A stretch of DNA of 64,000 nt from Paenibacillus_S sp043945595 (GCF_043945595.1 NZ_JBIFNP010000001.1:2418001-2482000); one strand, 5' to 3'; counted from the stretch's first letter, positions 19,977 to 28,808 are shown. Notes: generated from the sequence alone by a model not told the origin. Made by a program: numbers and translations.

Positions 19977-20915
19977 TTCACTGCTTGGCTCAAGCTTCAT
20001 GGGGAACAGCTCCGTTTTCTCGGGGAGCAGCTTCTTCAGCTCCGGGAATGCAGCTCCGGAAGCATAAATTTTGTCCGAATACCGTGCTGCTTCACGCAGT
20101 CGTTCCGGCTCGTTTAGGCCCAGGATATCGAATTGGATCTGTTGGATTCCCGCCTCGCGAATACGGTTTGCCATCCATTCTCCCCCGGTTTTTCCCAAAC
20201 AGGCGAAGGTCACATGGCTTCCCTGCTTCAAGCCTGCAATTTCCAGCAGTACGGAAGGCTCAATTGTAGCCCCGATGACGATAATTTTGCTGTCGAACCG
20301 GGCGAACTTTGTTCTGACCTCTTCGGTATGATTCAGCGTAGTGACGATGGCATGGGAGCGCTGCACGGCCTCCGTCAAGGCTTGTTGATCTTCATTGGTG
20401 AAGTCCTCCAGGAACAGAGTTTCCACGTCTGCGCCTGTGGCGAGTTCTATGGCTTGACGGTAGAAAGGATGATCGTGCCCCCTGCATTCTACAAAAAGAA
20501 TATGTAGCTTACTCGCTTGAGGCGGGTTTTGAAGCAGCGTGTAGGCAAGGCCCGCAATAAAAAACGAAGGAAGATCGAGACCGGACTGCGATGCTTCATG
20601 AAGGATAGGGTCCAAAAGCTGCCGCATCCGCTGCCGCTCATCGCGAAGCTGCCTGGTTTGGGCTCCGCCGGTAACGTGCGTACCGCGGCCTTTTTGCATC
20701 GTAACTAGCCCCTCATCCCGCAATTGCGTATACACCCAGTTGACAGTGTTCCGATTCAGTTCAAGCTCGTCCGCCAAATGGCTTGCGGAAGGGAGCATGT
20801 CACCGGGTTCGATTTGTCCCATACCAATGAGCCATTTGAGCTGTTCGTTAATCTGTGTATTCACATTAAAGGTCAAGTGATTGTTGACTTGAAGCAGGTA
20901 TTGCTTTTTGTCCAT
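19929..20915 (-). CDS. GntR-family transcriptional regulator
   Basis: 328 residues. An N-terminal GntR winged helix (about residues 12-75: INEQLKWLIGMGQIEPGDML-PSASHLADELELNRNTVNWVYTQLRDEGLVTMQKGRGTHV) is followed by a domain of about 240 residues that looks like a small-molecule sensor (KLHILFVECRGHDHPFYRQA ... SKIIVIGATIEPS). It is not of the aminotransferase (MocR) type. It is divergent from the HPP gene. The intergenic region holds a palindrome (TAACTAGTTA) and a related TAGTTGTCTAGA, candidate operators. The C-terminus overlaps a tandem repeat. Confidence 0.85.
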   Translation of the reverse strand: MDKKQYLLQVNNHLTFNVNTQINEQLKWLIGMGQIEPGDMLPSASHLADELELNRNTVNWVYTQLRDEGLVTMQKGRGTHVTGGAQTRQLRDERQRMRQLLDPILHEASQSGLDLPSFFIAGLAYTLLQNPPQASKLHILFVECRGHDHPFYRQAIELATGADVETLFLEDFTNEDQQALTEAVQRSHAIVTTLNHTEEVRTKFARFDSKIIVIGATIEPSVLLEIAGLKQGSHVTFACLGKTGGEWMANRIREAGIQQIQFDILGLNEPERLREAARYSDKIYASGAAFPELKKLLPEKTELFPMKLEPSSENLLQELAMQTPLHTR

Positions 20916-21004
20916 CGTAAGACCTCATTTCCTAGTTGTCTAGATATATTATAGCTCTTTGATTATGAATTCATCAACTGAAATCAGATTCATTCATGTT
21001 TTTA

Positions 21005-21047
21005 TTGACATATAACTCTAAAAATAATATAACTAAATAACTAGTTA
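21005..21047 (+). promoter_or_regulatory. Promoter and possible operator of the HPP gene
   Basis: TTGACA (21005-21010) and TATAAC (21028-21033) are 17 bases apart. The perfect palindrome TAACTAGTTA follows at 21038-21047, near the expected start of transcription. A similar TAGTTGTCTAGA lies near 20933, close to the divergent gntR start, consistent with GntR controlling both genes. Confidence 0.6.
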
Positions 21048-21071
21048 AATATATATTTAGAGGTGTGTGCA

Positions 21072-21595
21072 ATGGAAAAAACGAAGTTAATTGGTTTTTG
21101 GGGCAAGATGAAAAGCTCGAAGAGAAGCCCGATCCAGGTTGTTCCCCGCAATGCGCTTATGGGCGCGATAGGCGGCTTTGCTGCAATTGCTCTACTGGCG
21201 GCTCTTTCCGAACTGACCACAGCGGTCTGGATTATGGCTCCGTTCGGCGCCACGTGCGTGCTGGCCTTCGGGCTATGGGACGCGCCGCTGTCGCAGCCGA
21301 GAAATATTATCGGCGGGCACTTGATATCCACCTTTGTAGGCCTGCTGTTCTCCCACTTGTTCGGAACGAGCCTATGGGTGATGGCGGCTGCCGTGGGCGT
21401 GGCGATTGGGCTGATGATGTTAACGAAAACGACCCATCCGCCAGCGGGAGCGGACCCTTGGTTGTCATTTTAAGCGGCAGCAGCTGGACATTTTTGTTTG
21501 AGCCGGTGCTGGTCGGAGCGGTGGCGATCGTTCTGATTGCCTTGCTTATCAACAATTTGGACTCAAAACGCAGTTATCCTACATTCTGGTTGTAA
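21072..21595 (+). CDS. HPP-family membrane protein (frameshifted)
   Basis: An integral membrane protein of the HPP family, about 174 residues with four or five membrane segments. The name-giving motif is present as THPPAGA. The frame breaks at about 21460, right after this motif: PAGAD should continue PLVVILSGSSWTFLFEPV, found in another frame. One missing C in GACCCTTGG restores it. The family has been linked to nitrite transport in cyanobacteria and plants, but its role here is unknown. ATG 21072 follows AGAGGTG. Confidence 0.85.
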
Positions 21596-21697
21596 AACCT
21601 TGTTCCGCACGCCCGACGTTGAATTTTTCAGTGGCCTACCTCTTCGGGAAAATCAGCTTGCTTCTTTCATTTGCTAGTTGACTTTTGCTGCCGGGAA

Positions 21698-21756
21698 TTG
21701 CTAACAGAGACAAATAAGTATATAATGACCACAGTCATAAATGACTGTGGTCATTA
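21698..21756 (+). promoter_or_regulatory. tetR promoter with a 34-base operator palindrome
   Basis: TTGCTA (21698-21703) and TATAAT (21721-21726) are 17 bases apart. A perfect inverted repeat with 16-base arms (TAATGACCACAGTCAT, AA, then its complement; 21723-21756) covers the -10 box and the start of transcription, as expected for an auto-repressing TetR protein. Confidence 0.8.
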
Positions 21757-21773
21757 TTTTGGGGGTGGAAGGC

Positions 21774-22358
21774 TTGCGAAGAGAAGCCCGAAAAAAACAA
21801 ATAGAAGCAGCGATCGTTGAACAAGCAATCGCCCTGTTCAAGAAGAAAGGCTACGACCGGGTTACGGTCGAGGAAATCACAAACCAAAGCGGTATCGCGA
21901 AGGGCACCTTTTTTAACTATTTCCGCAAAAAAGAGGATGTTCTCCTTCACTTGGCCAATTCGCATATGGAACTGTTAAGCCAAATCGCGGAAACCCATCA
22001 GGGAAAGCCTGTGAAAGAACGGCTGGCATACATTTACCGTGACTTGCTTAAAATTTACTTTCAGCACGCCGATTTAATGCGGCTGACCTTGGTCGAAACG
22101 CTCAGAGCGTCTATCGGGTCCAAGGAAACCGCATCGAATCTCTCGCTCTTTCAAGGAACGCTGCAGACGGTTATCCGGGAAGCGCAGCAAAACGGAGAGC
22201 TGCCAAGCCGATGGGATGCCGGCATGATTGCTTCCATGGTGGGCGGATTGTTTATTAATGCTCTGATTACGGGCTCTTCGACGATGGATGAGGAGCAGAT
22301 ATTCGCTTTGCTCTGTTCTCAGCTTGAAGCGGTGTGGGAGGGCGTTGCGAATGCGTAA
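21774..22358 (+). CDS. TetR/AcrR-family repressor
   Basis: About 194 residues. The N-terminal TetR HTH is clear (QIEAAIVEQAIALFKKKGYD, VTVEEITNQSGIAKGTFFNYF, KKEDVLL). The ligand domain holds a TetR C-terminal region (LRASIGSKETASNLSLFQGT ... MIASMVGGLFINALI). I favour the TTG start at 21774 (LRREARKK...), preceded by GGGGGTGG; the in-frame ATG at 21741 lies inside the operator palindrome. The gene overlaps the next one by 8 bases, so the GDPD-like membrane protein is probably its target, along with itself. Confidence 0.9.
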   Translation: MRREARKKQIEAAIVEQAIALFKKKGYDRVTVEEITNQSGIAKGTFFNYFRKKEDVLLHLANSHMELLSQIAETHQGKPVKERLAYIYRDLLKIYFQHADLMRLTLVETLRASIGSKETASNLSLFQGTLQTVIREAQQNGELPSRWDAGMIASMVGGLFINALITGSSTMDEEQIFALLCSQLEAVWEGVANA

Positions 22359-23344
22359 ATCGAAGCGGATCAAATGGCGCGGATTCCTGCTTGTTCTTGT
22401 GGTCAGTCATCCTATTCATGTATTGGAATAACAGCTCTTATTGGGCCGAACCAAGAAGCGGAGAGCCTCAGCTTCTGGCACACCGCGGTCTTGCGCAAAC
22501 CTACTCCATGGAGGGAATCGCCAATGACACCTGTACGGCCGAGCGGATTTATCCGCCCGAGCATGATTTTCTCGAGAATACGATTCCTTCCATCGAAGCG
22601 GCGTTTCAGGCAGGAGCCGACGTCGTGGAGTTTGATGTGCACTGGACGAAGGATAACCAGTTTGCCGTTTTTCACGATTGGACACTGGATTGCCGAACGA
22701 ACGGGAAGGGCGTCACAAGAGACTACACGATGGATGAGCTGAAAGCATTGGATATCGGGGACGGCTATACGGCCGATCACGGACAAACCTTTCCTTTTCG
22801 CGGCAAAGGGATTTATCAGATGCCGTCCTTAACCGAGGTGCTGCGCCGCTTCACCGACAAGGCTTTTTTAATTGATGTGAAAAGCAATGACCCCAATGAA
22901 GGAAAGCTGCTTGCGCAATATTTATCCGCACTGCCTAAGCAGCAGCAGGAGCTGTTAGCGGTATATGGAGGAGACCAGCCTATTGCCGCTTTAAAAACAA
23001 TGATGCCCGATATGCGGATAATGTCTAAAGCAACGATGAAAAGCTGTCTTATTCCCTATCTAGCTGCGGGATGGACGGGGCTGACGCCTTCCGCATGCCG
23101 GCATACGGAGCTGCATATTCCGGAGAAAATCGCGCCATGGCTGTGGGGCTGGCCGGATCGATTCCTGAACCGGATGGACCGGGCGGATACCCGCACGATT
23201 GTAGTGGGGGGAGACGGCAGCGATTTCTCGAGCGGGTTCGATACGTCAGAGGATATCAAGCGTCTGCCTGCCCATTATACAAGCTGGATATGGACGAACC
23301 GGATCGATCGTATTGCCCCTTTGTATAGAGCGGTGAAAAATTGA
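22351..23344 (+). CDS. Membrane-anchored GDPD-like phosphodiesterase (frameshift in N-terminus)
   Basis: A glycerophosphodiester phosphodiesterase-fold protein of about 330 residues. Core motifs are LLAHRGLAQTYSMEG, LENTIPSIEAAFQAGADVVE, FDVHWTKDNQFAVFHDWTLD and FLIDVKSNDP. An ATG overlapping the tetR stop gives MRKSKRIKWRGFLLVLVV, the start of a signal anchor, but it changes frame near 22405 into ILFMYWNNSSYW. One extra or two missing bases would join them. The domain would then face outside the membrane. The substrate is unknown; the C-terminal half differs from classical GlpQ. Confidence 0.8.
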
Positions 23345-23370
23345 AAAGCTTGGCTTGTTATGGATTACGG

Positions 23371-23404
23371 CCGCGCATGCCCGAAAGGGTATGGGCGGTT
23401 TTTT
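23371..23404 (+). terminator. Terminator after the GDPD gene
   Basis: The hairpin CCGCGCATGCCC-GAAA-GGGTATGGGCGG with a tetraloop is followed by six T. Confidence 0.88.
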
Positions 23405-23414
23405 CGAGCGGAGG

Positions 23415-23463
23415 TTGACATAGAAAGACCCTGTGTATAAACTGTATATAAACATATATACAG
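23415..23463 (+). promoter_or_regulatory. Promoter and YtrA-type operator of the ABC operon
   Basis: TTGACA (23415-23420) lies 15 bases before TATAAA (23436-23441). The inverted repeat CTGTATAT-N6-ATATACAG (23442-23463) follows immediately. GntR regulators of the YtrA group bind AT-rich inverted repeats of this kind in front of their own operon, and one is encoded in this operon at 24320. Confidence 0.65.
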
Positions 23464-23494
23464 TAATAACAGTGATCCTTGTGAGGTGATATCC

Positions 23495-24211
23495 GTGTCG
23501 ACTTCGAAAGGAGCATGGCTGCTGCTGCGGTATGAATGGAGGCAGAATTGGCTGGGGAGTCTGGTGACACTCCTGCTGGCAACGTATATCGTTGCGTTCA
23601 CTTTTCCGCTTTATAAGGTCAATGATTTCTCGCAAGAAGCTTTTTTAGCGGGAACGATCGATTTTATCATGCTATGTATCGTGCCTTGCCTGGGATTTTT
23701 TATGAACCAAACGACCTTTCGCAATGTGAAGGAGGACTATACCGCGCGTAAGCTCGCCGCGATGCGGGCCATGCCGATTACCGTTAAGCAGATCGCCGCG
23801 GGCAGGGTCATGTCCATGCTGTCACTGCTTCTGCCGATGTGGATATATTTTTTCACCATGATATTTCTGCTCAGCGTTTGGTTCTTCCAACAAAGCTGGG
23901 TTCAGCTGCTGAATTATGCCTTGTTTTGGCTGGGATATGCCGTCTTTATGAGCGTGGTATATCTTATCATGGAACTGGGATTCGCGAGCCGCAAGTATCT
24001 GTTATCCTGCATCGGAACTCTCCCGTTATTTGCAGCTGTCGTTCTGCTTTGCCGTTTGTCGGGTCACTCTCTTGTAGGCGATCTATTGGGAGCGGCTGCA
24101 GTTCACAACTGGCGGCCGGCTTTAGGCGCGCTGCTTGCCGGAGCTGTCTCTATCCTCGCCGGAGTACCGCTGCTTGCGTCCATTATTTCACGCCGCAGCC
24201 TGCTTGGATAA
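23495..24211 (+). CDS. Membrane protein of a Ytr-like ABC transporter
   Basis: A polytopic membrane protein of about 238 residues with six hydrophobic segments (for example NWLGSLVTLLLATYIVAFTF, FIMLCIVPCLGFFMN, SMLSLLLPMWIYFFTMIFLL). It is the first gene of an operon with a YtrA-type regulator, two ATPases and an ABC-2 permease. It resembles the permease components of such Ytr-like systems. GTG 23495 is preferred, with GAGGTGA 5 bases upstream; the in-frame GTG at 23486 overlaps that site. Confidence 0.75.
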   Translation: MSTSKGAWLLLRYEWRQNWLGSLVTLLLATYIVAFTFPLYKVNDFSQEAFLAGTIDFIMLCIVPCLGFFMNQTTFRNVKEDYTARKLAAMRAMPITVKQIAAGRVMSMLSLLLPMWIYFFTMIFLLSVWFFQQSWVQLLNYALFWLGYAVFMSVVYLIMELGFASRKYLLSCIGTLPLFAAVVLLCRLSGHSLVGDLLGAAAVHNWRPALGALLAGAVSILAGVPLLASIISRRSLLG

Positions 24212-24319
24212 TAAAAGTAAGGTGAGGAGCCATCGATAACACACGGTATACGTTTCCGTTTCTGTGAAACCGTGCTGCGGCTGAGATCGAGCGACGAATT
24301 TTAAAAGAAGGTGCTTATT

Positions 24320-24760
24320 ATGCGGCTGCCCATCCATATCAATGAGAATAGCGCCGAGCCGCTCTATCATCAGATTGAATCCCAATTAAGGACGCTGATC
24401 CTAAGCGGCAGGCTTCAGGAGAATGAACTGCTTCCATCCAACCGGGAGCTGGCCCACAGCTTGAAGTGCAGCTTAATAACGATCCGCCGCGTGTACCAGG
24501 ATCTGGAGGCGGAAGGGCTGCTCCGTACGAGACAAGGCACGGGCACCTACGTTGCTCCCGTCGACCGGACGCTCTATCGGCAAAAGCAGCTCGCAGGCGT
24601 ACGGGAAGCTGTAGCTTCGGCGATAACTGCAGCAATCATGGCAGGCTGCGACCGGGAGGATATCGAGCGCTTCGTCCGCGAAGAGCTGAACCGCCAGATG
24701 GGCGGGGAAGACGCTCTACAGCCTGAAAGATCTCCGGATTACGATCCGGCCGCCCAATGA
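24320..24760 (+). CDS. YtrA-type GntR regulator
   Basis: 146 residues. The N-terminal winged helix starts LPIHINENSAEPLYHQIESQ and includes LPSNRELAHSLKCSLITIRR and LRTRQGTGTYVA, typical of the short YtrA subgroup, which lacks a large effector domain. It probably represses its own operon through the inverted repeat at 23442-23463. ATG 24320 has GAAGGTG upstream. Its stop codon overlaps by 4 bases an in-frame ATG of the next gene. Confidence 0.9.
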   Translation: MRLPIHINENSAEPLYHQIESQLRTLILSGRLQENELLPSNRELAHSLKCSLITIRRVYQDLEAEGLLRTRQGTGTYVAPVDRTLYRQKQLAGVREAVASAITAAIMAGCDREDIERFVREELNRQMGGEDALQPERSPDYDPAAQ

Positions 24761-24795
24761 CAGAGCGTGCGGATTACAGCAGAAGGAGGAATCGT

Positions 24796-25755
24796 ATGAC
24801 TTATGCTGATTATAACGATGAAAATAAAGAAGGATATCCCGTCCTGAAGATGCACGGCGTTACTCAGAACAAAGAAAACAGCTTTCGGCTCGGCCCGCTG
24901 GATTTAGAAATACCCGCTGGCTATGTTACCGCCATTATGGGGCCCAACGGGTCGGGCAAAAGCTCGCTGTTCCGGCTGGCTCTCGGTCAGTCCAAGCCGA
25001 ACAGCGGCGAGATCAGCCTGCTGGGGAAAGCTGTGGGAGGAACGGACGACGCGGATGTGAAGCGTAGAATCGGTTACGTCGCGGACGAAGATACCTATCC
25101 GGAACGATCCATCCGCGGAACGGAGAAGGCCGGCTTCGTGAGCCAGTGGTACCCGAAATGGGATCGGGCATGGTTTGAGCATTTGCTTGAACGGTTCAAG
25201 GTCGATGCGACCCTGCGTCTGGACAAGATGTCCAAGGGCAGCCGGCGCAAATACGAGCTTGCGCTGGCACTGGCTCACCGCCCCGAGCTGCTCCTGCTCG
25301 ATGAACCGAGCTCAGGGCTTGATCCCATCTCCTGCAAGAAGATGGTGGAGGAGCTGCACAAGTATATGGAGCAGGGAGACCGCACCATTATTATTGCGAC
25401 GCACATGCTTGAAGAAGTGCGACGCCTGGCGGATTATATCGTCTGCCTGGCGGACGGCCGCCTGATTGGGATGTACGAGAAGGATGAGCTGCTCGGGTCG
25501 TGGCATACCTTTTATGCCGGCTATGAGAGCGGCGGCTCATCGGCCGCGATCGCGGAAGAAGCGGCGAAGCTGCCGGGTCTGTACAGCATCGAGGAAGCGG
25601 GCGGCGGCACATGCCGCATCGTGACTTCACGTGCACGGGAGGCCCAGGCATGGTGCAGAGAGCGGGGCTGGTCTGTGACAGGCGAGCGGCCGCTGGAGCT
25701 TGACGATATTATGGAAGCGCTGATTGAGATGTCCAGGCAGAAAGGCGGTAGCTGA
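24796..25755 (+). CDS. ABC transporter ATP-binding protein (YtrB-like)
   Basis: About 319 residues. Walker A is MGPNGSGKSS, the signature is MSKGSRRKYELALAL, Walker B is LLLLDEPSSGLDP, and the switch histidine lies in IIATHMLEEV. The C-terminal 80 residues are an accessory domain typical of the YtrB/NatA group. ATG 24796 follows AAGGAGGA; the earlier ATG at 24757 overlaps the regulator. The next gene starts directly at the stop codon. Confidence 0.92.
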   Translation: MTYADYNDENKEGYPVLKMHGVTQNKENSFRLGPLDLEIPAGYVTAIMGPNGSGKSSLFRLALGQSKPNSGEISLLGKAVGGTDDADVKRRIGYVADEDTYPERSIRGTEKAGFVSQWYPKWDRAWFEHLLERFKVDATLRLDKMSKGSRRKYELALALAHRPELLLLDEPSSGLDPISCKKMVEELHKYMEQGDRTIIIATHMLEEVRRLADYIVCLADGRLIGMYEKDELLGSWHTFYAGYESGGSSAAIAEEAAKLPGLYSIEEAGGGTCRIVTSRAREAQAWCRERGWSVTGERPLELDDIMEALIEMSRQKGGS

Positions 25756-26658
25756 ATGAAACCTTTAACCGTAGAAAACATAGTCAAGCAGTACGGAGAG
25801 AAAATGGCTGTCAACGGAATCAGCTTTGAGGTGGATCGCGGTGAGATCTACGGTCTGCTTGGTGCTAACGGGGCAGGCAAAACAACGACGATGCGTATGG
25901 TGCTGGGCCTGATTTTTCCGGATGCGGGACAGATTCTGTATGATGGCAAAGCTTACACGAAGGAGCAGCTCAAAACGCTCGGATACCTTCCGGAAGAGCG
26001 CGGATTATACGCCAAGGTGAAGGTGAGCGACCAGCTCGTTTATTTGGCTCAGCTGCGCGGCATGTCGCGCAAGGACGCCCAGGAAAGCTTGCGCAAGTGG
26101 CTGGAACGCTTCGAGGTGCCGGAATATTACGACAAGCGCGTGGAAGAGCTGTCCAAGGGCAATCAGCAAAAGATCCAGTTCATTGCCTCGGTCATTCATA
26201 AGCCGCGGATCATCATTATGGATGAAGCGTTCAGCGGACTCGATCCGGTGAATGTCGAGCTGCTGAAATCGACCGTCAAAGAGCTGAGGGATCAAGGGGC
26301 GACGATTTTGTTCTCGACCCATCGCATGGAGCATGTGGAGGAGCTGTGCCGCAGCATTACGATTCTTCACCGGTCGAATGCGGTGCTGGCAGGCAGCTTG
26401 AAATCGATCAAGGGCCAGTTTCCGAGGGAACGTGTTCTATTGGCTGCCAATGGAGAAATCCGCGGACTTGAAGACCTGCCCGGTGTAATCAGTGTCATGC
26501 GTCATGAGCAGGCATATGAGATCCGAATTGCAGACGAGCAGGCGGGGAGCCGGATTTTACGGTACGCCATGGAACAGGCGGAAGTCACCCGGTTCGAGAT
26601 TATGGAGCCGACGTTAAATGAAATCTTCATCAGAACGGTAGGTGAGCGGCATGCATGA
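25756..26658 (+). CDS. ABC transporter ATP-binding protein (NatA-like)
   Basis: 300 residues. Walker A is LGANGAGKTTT, the signature ELSKGNQQKIQFIASV, Walker B RIIIMDEAFSGLDPVN and the H-loop LFSTHRMEHVEEL. The C-terminal accessory part ends TLNEIFIRTVG, a hallmark of the NatA/YhaQ group. It overlaps the next gene by 8 bases, so it probably energises that permease. Export of sodium or a toxic compound is known for relatives, but the substrate here is open. Confidence 0.93.
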   Translation: MKPLTVENIVKQYGEKMAVNGISFEVDRGEIYGLLGANGAGKTTTMRMVLGLIFPDAGQILYDGKAYTKEQLKTLGYLPEERGLYAKVKVSDQLVYLAQLRGMSRKDAQESLRKWLERFEVPEYYDKRVEELSKGNQQKIQFIASVIHKPRIIIMDEAFSGLDPVNVELLKSTVKELRDQGATILFSTHRMEHVEELCRSITILHRSNAVLAGSLKSIKGQFPRERVLLAANGEIRGLEDLPGVISVMRHEQAYEIRIADEQAGSRILRYAMEQAEVTRFEIMEPTLNEIFIRTVGERHA

Positions 26659-27958
26659 TTTAAGAACGGTAATCGGCTTCACGTTCCGCAACAAAACGAG
26701 AGGCAAATCCTTTATTATTACGACGCTGATTCTTGTCTGCATTCTTTCGCTTGGGGTGAATCTGCCCCACCTTATTTCCTTGTTCAGTAAAGGGGATACC
26801 GGACCGAAGCAGGTCGGGTATGTCACTGTGCAGAGCGAGCAGCTGCAAAGCCGTGTGACCCCTACGCTGCTGGGAGAGAAGCTCAAGCAGTATTTTCAGC
26901 AAAAGTCGGAAGCAGAACGGGATATGCAGCTGATTCCCTTTGAGGGGAGCGGGATCCCGGATAAGGATGAAGCGTTGCTTCGGCAGGGTATGAAGGAAGG
27001 GAAGATCAAGGGATATCTGTTGTTTAAGGAGAACGCGGACGGAACCTTCTACGATGCGGTGTATAAGTCGGAAAAGGTGCTGGACAGCGGCTCCGCGGAT
27101 GCATTGAAGACCGCTCTGCAGAATGTGAAAATGCAGTTCTCCGGGCTTACGCAGGAGCAGCTGCAGAGGCTGTATGCTCCGGTTAATGTACAGTCGCTGC
27201 AGATTTCCGCCGGCGAGTCCGCCGGACTGACGGCAGCTCAGCAAGGCGTTAATATGGGGGTTGTATACGTTGTGCTGTTCCTGTTGTTCTTCTCGATCAT
27301 GGGAACCGGTCAAATGATTGCAAGCGAAGTGACGACGGAGAAAAGCTCGCGGATTATGGAGGTGCTGATCACCAGCGTTTCGCCGCTGAACAGTATGTTC
27401 GGTAAAATTATCGGCATGTTTCTGGTGGGGCTTCTGCAAATTGCCGTCTATGTCATCGTTGTTGTCGCTAACGCGCAAATTCCGGCCAATCGCGAGGCGC
27501 TCGGCAACCTCAACATTCATCTGAGCGATGTGAACGGCGGGCTGCTGCTGCTGGCGCTCCTGTTCTACTTGACCGGCTACTTCCTGTATGCGACGCTGTA
27601 TGCGGCCGTCGGTTCCATCGTCAGCCGCACCGAGGACTTGAGCCAGGCGGTGATGCCGCTGACCTTCCTCTCGATGATCGGGTTCTATATCGGCATATTT
27701 AATTTGACGCACCCGGATAGCACCTTTGTGACGGTCTGTTCGTTCATTCCTTTCTTTGCTCCCTATGCGATGGTGCTGCGGGCAGGGGTCAGCGATCCGC
27801 CGCAGTGGCAGATCGCAATCTCGCTATTGATTATGCTGGTTTCCATCTATGGATTCGGCTGGCTGTCCGCCAAAATTTACCGCACGGGGGTGCTGCTGTA
27901 TGGCAAGCGTCCGAGCATCAAGGAGCTTCGCAAAGCGATGAAGGCATATAAATTATAG
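26651..27958 (+). CDS. ABC-2 type permease (NatB-like)
   Basis: 435 residues of the NatB/YhaP group. One N-terminal membrane segment (SFIITTLILVCILSLGVNL) is followed by an extracytoplasmic domain of about 170 residues and five or six C-terminal segments (YVVLFLLFFSIMGTGQMIAS, IIGMFLVGLLQIAVYVIVVV). The conserved SSRIMEVLITSVSP connects to the ATPase. It is the last gene of the operon. Confidence 0.92.
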   Translation: MHDLRTVIGFTFRNKTRGKSFIITTLILVCILSLGVNLPHLISLFSKGDTGPKQVGYVTVQSEQLQSRVTPTLLGEKLKQYFQQKSEAERDMQLIPFEGSGIPDKDEALLRQGMKEGKIKGYLLFKENADGTFYDAVYKSEKVLDSGSADALKTALQNVKMQFSGLTQEQLQRLYAPVNVQSLQISAGESAGLTAAQQGVNMGVVYVVLFLLFFSIMGTGQMIASEVTTEKSSRIMEVLITSVSPLNSMFGKIIGMFLVGLLQIAVYVIVVVANAQIPANREALGNLNIHLSDVNGGLLLLALLFYLTGYFLYATLYAAVGSIVSRTEDLSQAVMPLTFLSMIGFYIGIFNLTHPDSTFVTVCSFIPFFAPYAMVLRAGVSDPPQWQIAISLLIMLVSIYGFGWLSAKIYRTGVLLYGKRPSIKELRKAMKAYKL

Positions 27959-27992
27959 AAGGTCTCAGGAGAATGGCATTGGGTAGCAGACG

Positions 27993-28029
27993 GAAAAAAA
28001 AAGCTGTCGGCCAACCGGCTCGGCAGCTT
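27993..28029 (-). terminator. Hairpin after the ABC operon
   Basis: AAGCTGTCG pairs with CGGCAGCTT. The run of A precedes the stem on the + strand, so as a terminator it reads on the minus strand. No minus-strand gene is evident to its right, so its use is unclear. It may still end or stabilise the ABC transcript. Confidence 0.45.
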
Positions 28030-28073
28030 CCATACCGTATAGAGGTATAATTTTAGGCGTGAAGCTGCTTTTT

Positions 28074-28100
28074 GACTTTTTCGCTCTCCATTGGTATAAT
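28074..28100 (+). promoter_or_regulatory. Promoter of tRNA-Arg
   Basis: TTGACT and TATAAT, 15 bases apart, lie 56 bases upstream of the tRNA. Confidence 0.6.
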
Positions 28101-28155
28101 AAAATATGCTTTAAAAGTAAGTATTAGACAAGCACTTGCTTTAAGTTTTTGCCAT

Positions 28156-28229
28156 GTTCCCTTAGCTCAGCTGGATAGAGCGTTTGACTACGAATCAAAA
28201 GGCCGGGAGTTCGAATCTCTCAGGGAACG
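28156..28229 (+). tRNA. tRNA-Arg (anticodon ACG)
   Basis: 74 bases. Acceptor GTTCCCT/AGGGAAC, D-arm AGCTCAGCTGGATAGAGC, anticodon arm TTTGA-CTACGAA-TCAAA giving ACG (read as ICG by TadA), and T-arm GGGAGTTCGAATCTCTC. CCA is not encoded. It is a single gene with its own promoter and terminator. Confidence 0.97.
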
Positions 28230-28253
28230 TTATTTTTTTAGATTTAATGAAAA

Positions 28254-28285
28254 AGCCTGCGATCGTATGATCGCAGGCTTTTTTT
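28254..28285 (+). terminator. Terminator of tRNA-Arg
   Basis: A perfect 11-bp stem (AGCCTGCGATC/GATCGCAGGCT) with loop GTAT is followed by seven T. Confidence 0.95.
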
Positions 28286-28314
28286 GTCATGCAGCTTAGA
28301 TTTTCAGAAGAAGA

Positions 28315-28473
28315 CTATTCGTTTGCTTCTTCGTTTTGAGCTTGATTGTTTTGCGTGCTGTTTTGCAGCAGGGAAGACAGCTGTTCTACCTGTTGTTGTT
28401 CTTCCGTGCTCTCTGCATTGGCTTGTGCTGCGTTCAGTGCATGCTCCACTGCATTTTGCTCGTTGTTAGCCAT
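28315..28473 (-). CDS. Small Asn/Gln-rich protein, 52 residues
   Basis: A short ORF with a strong ribosome binding site (GAGGAGGTGAAG) before the ATG. The product (MANNEQNAVEHALNAAQANA ... NSTQNNQAQNEEANE) is very rich in Asn, Gln, Glu and Ala and has no hydrophobic core, like many small spore-associated proteins. No family is recognised. The gene at 28584 is on the same strand just upstream. Confidence 0.65.
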   Translation of the reverse strand: MANNEQNAVEHALNAAQANAESTEEQQQVEQLSSLLQNSTQNNQAQNEEANE

Positions 28474-28583
28474 GGATTCTTCACCTCCTCAAATCCCTCT
28501 AGATGTAAGTATTCCACCCCTTGCTTGGGGACATGCAAGCTTTTGTTGGGAAAAATCAGCCTCACTCTGTAAAGCGGAGGCGA

Positions 28584-28808
28584 TTATTCCTCTTCCGCTG
28601 CGCTGCTGTTCCGCTTAGAGGTTTCCTCGTAGCCCGTTGACGGGATTTGTACTGCACCCTGCTCCAGCTGCACGTACCCGTCACTTGTTCCCGCTGCGTA
28701 TACATCGCTCAGCTGTTCTTTCGTCAGGCTTTGGCCATCCAGGGGATGATCGGCCTGACTTGTGTTGGCTGCATTTGTCACTTGCTGCTGCTTAGAGGAC
28801 GACTTCAT
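28584..28808 (-). CDS. Small hydrophilic protein, 74 residues
   Basis: A short ORF preceded by AAGGAGA. The product is hydrophilic, with a Ser/Gln-rich start (MKSSSKQQQVTNAANTSQAD), the segment DGQSLTKEQLSDVYAAGTSD and an acidic end. No family is recognised. An in-frame TTG 3 bases before the ATG is also possible as start. It is probably co-transcribed with the small protein at 28315. Confidence 0.6.
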   Translation of the reverse strand: MKSSSKQQQVTNAANTSQADHPLDGQSLTKEQLSDVYAAGTSDGYVQLEQGAVQIPSTGYEETSKRNSSAAEEE

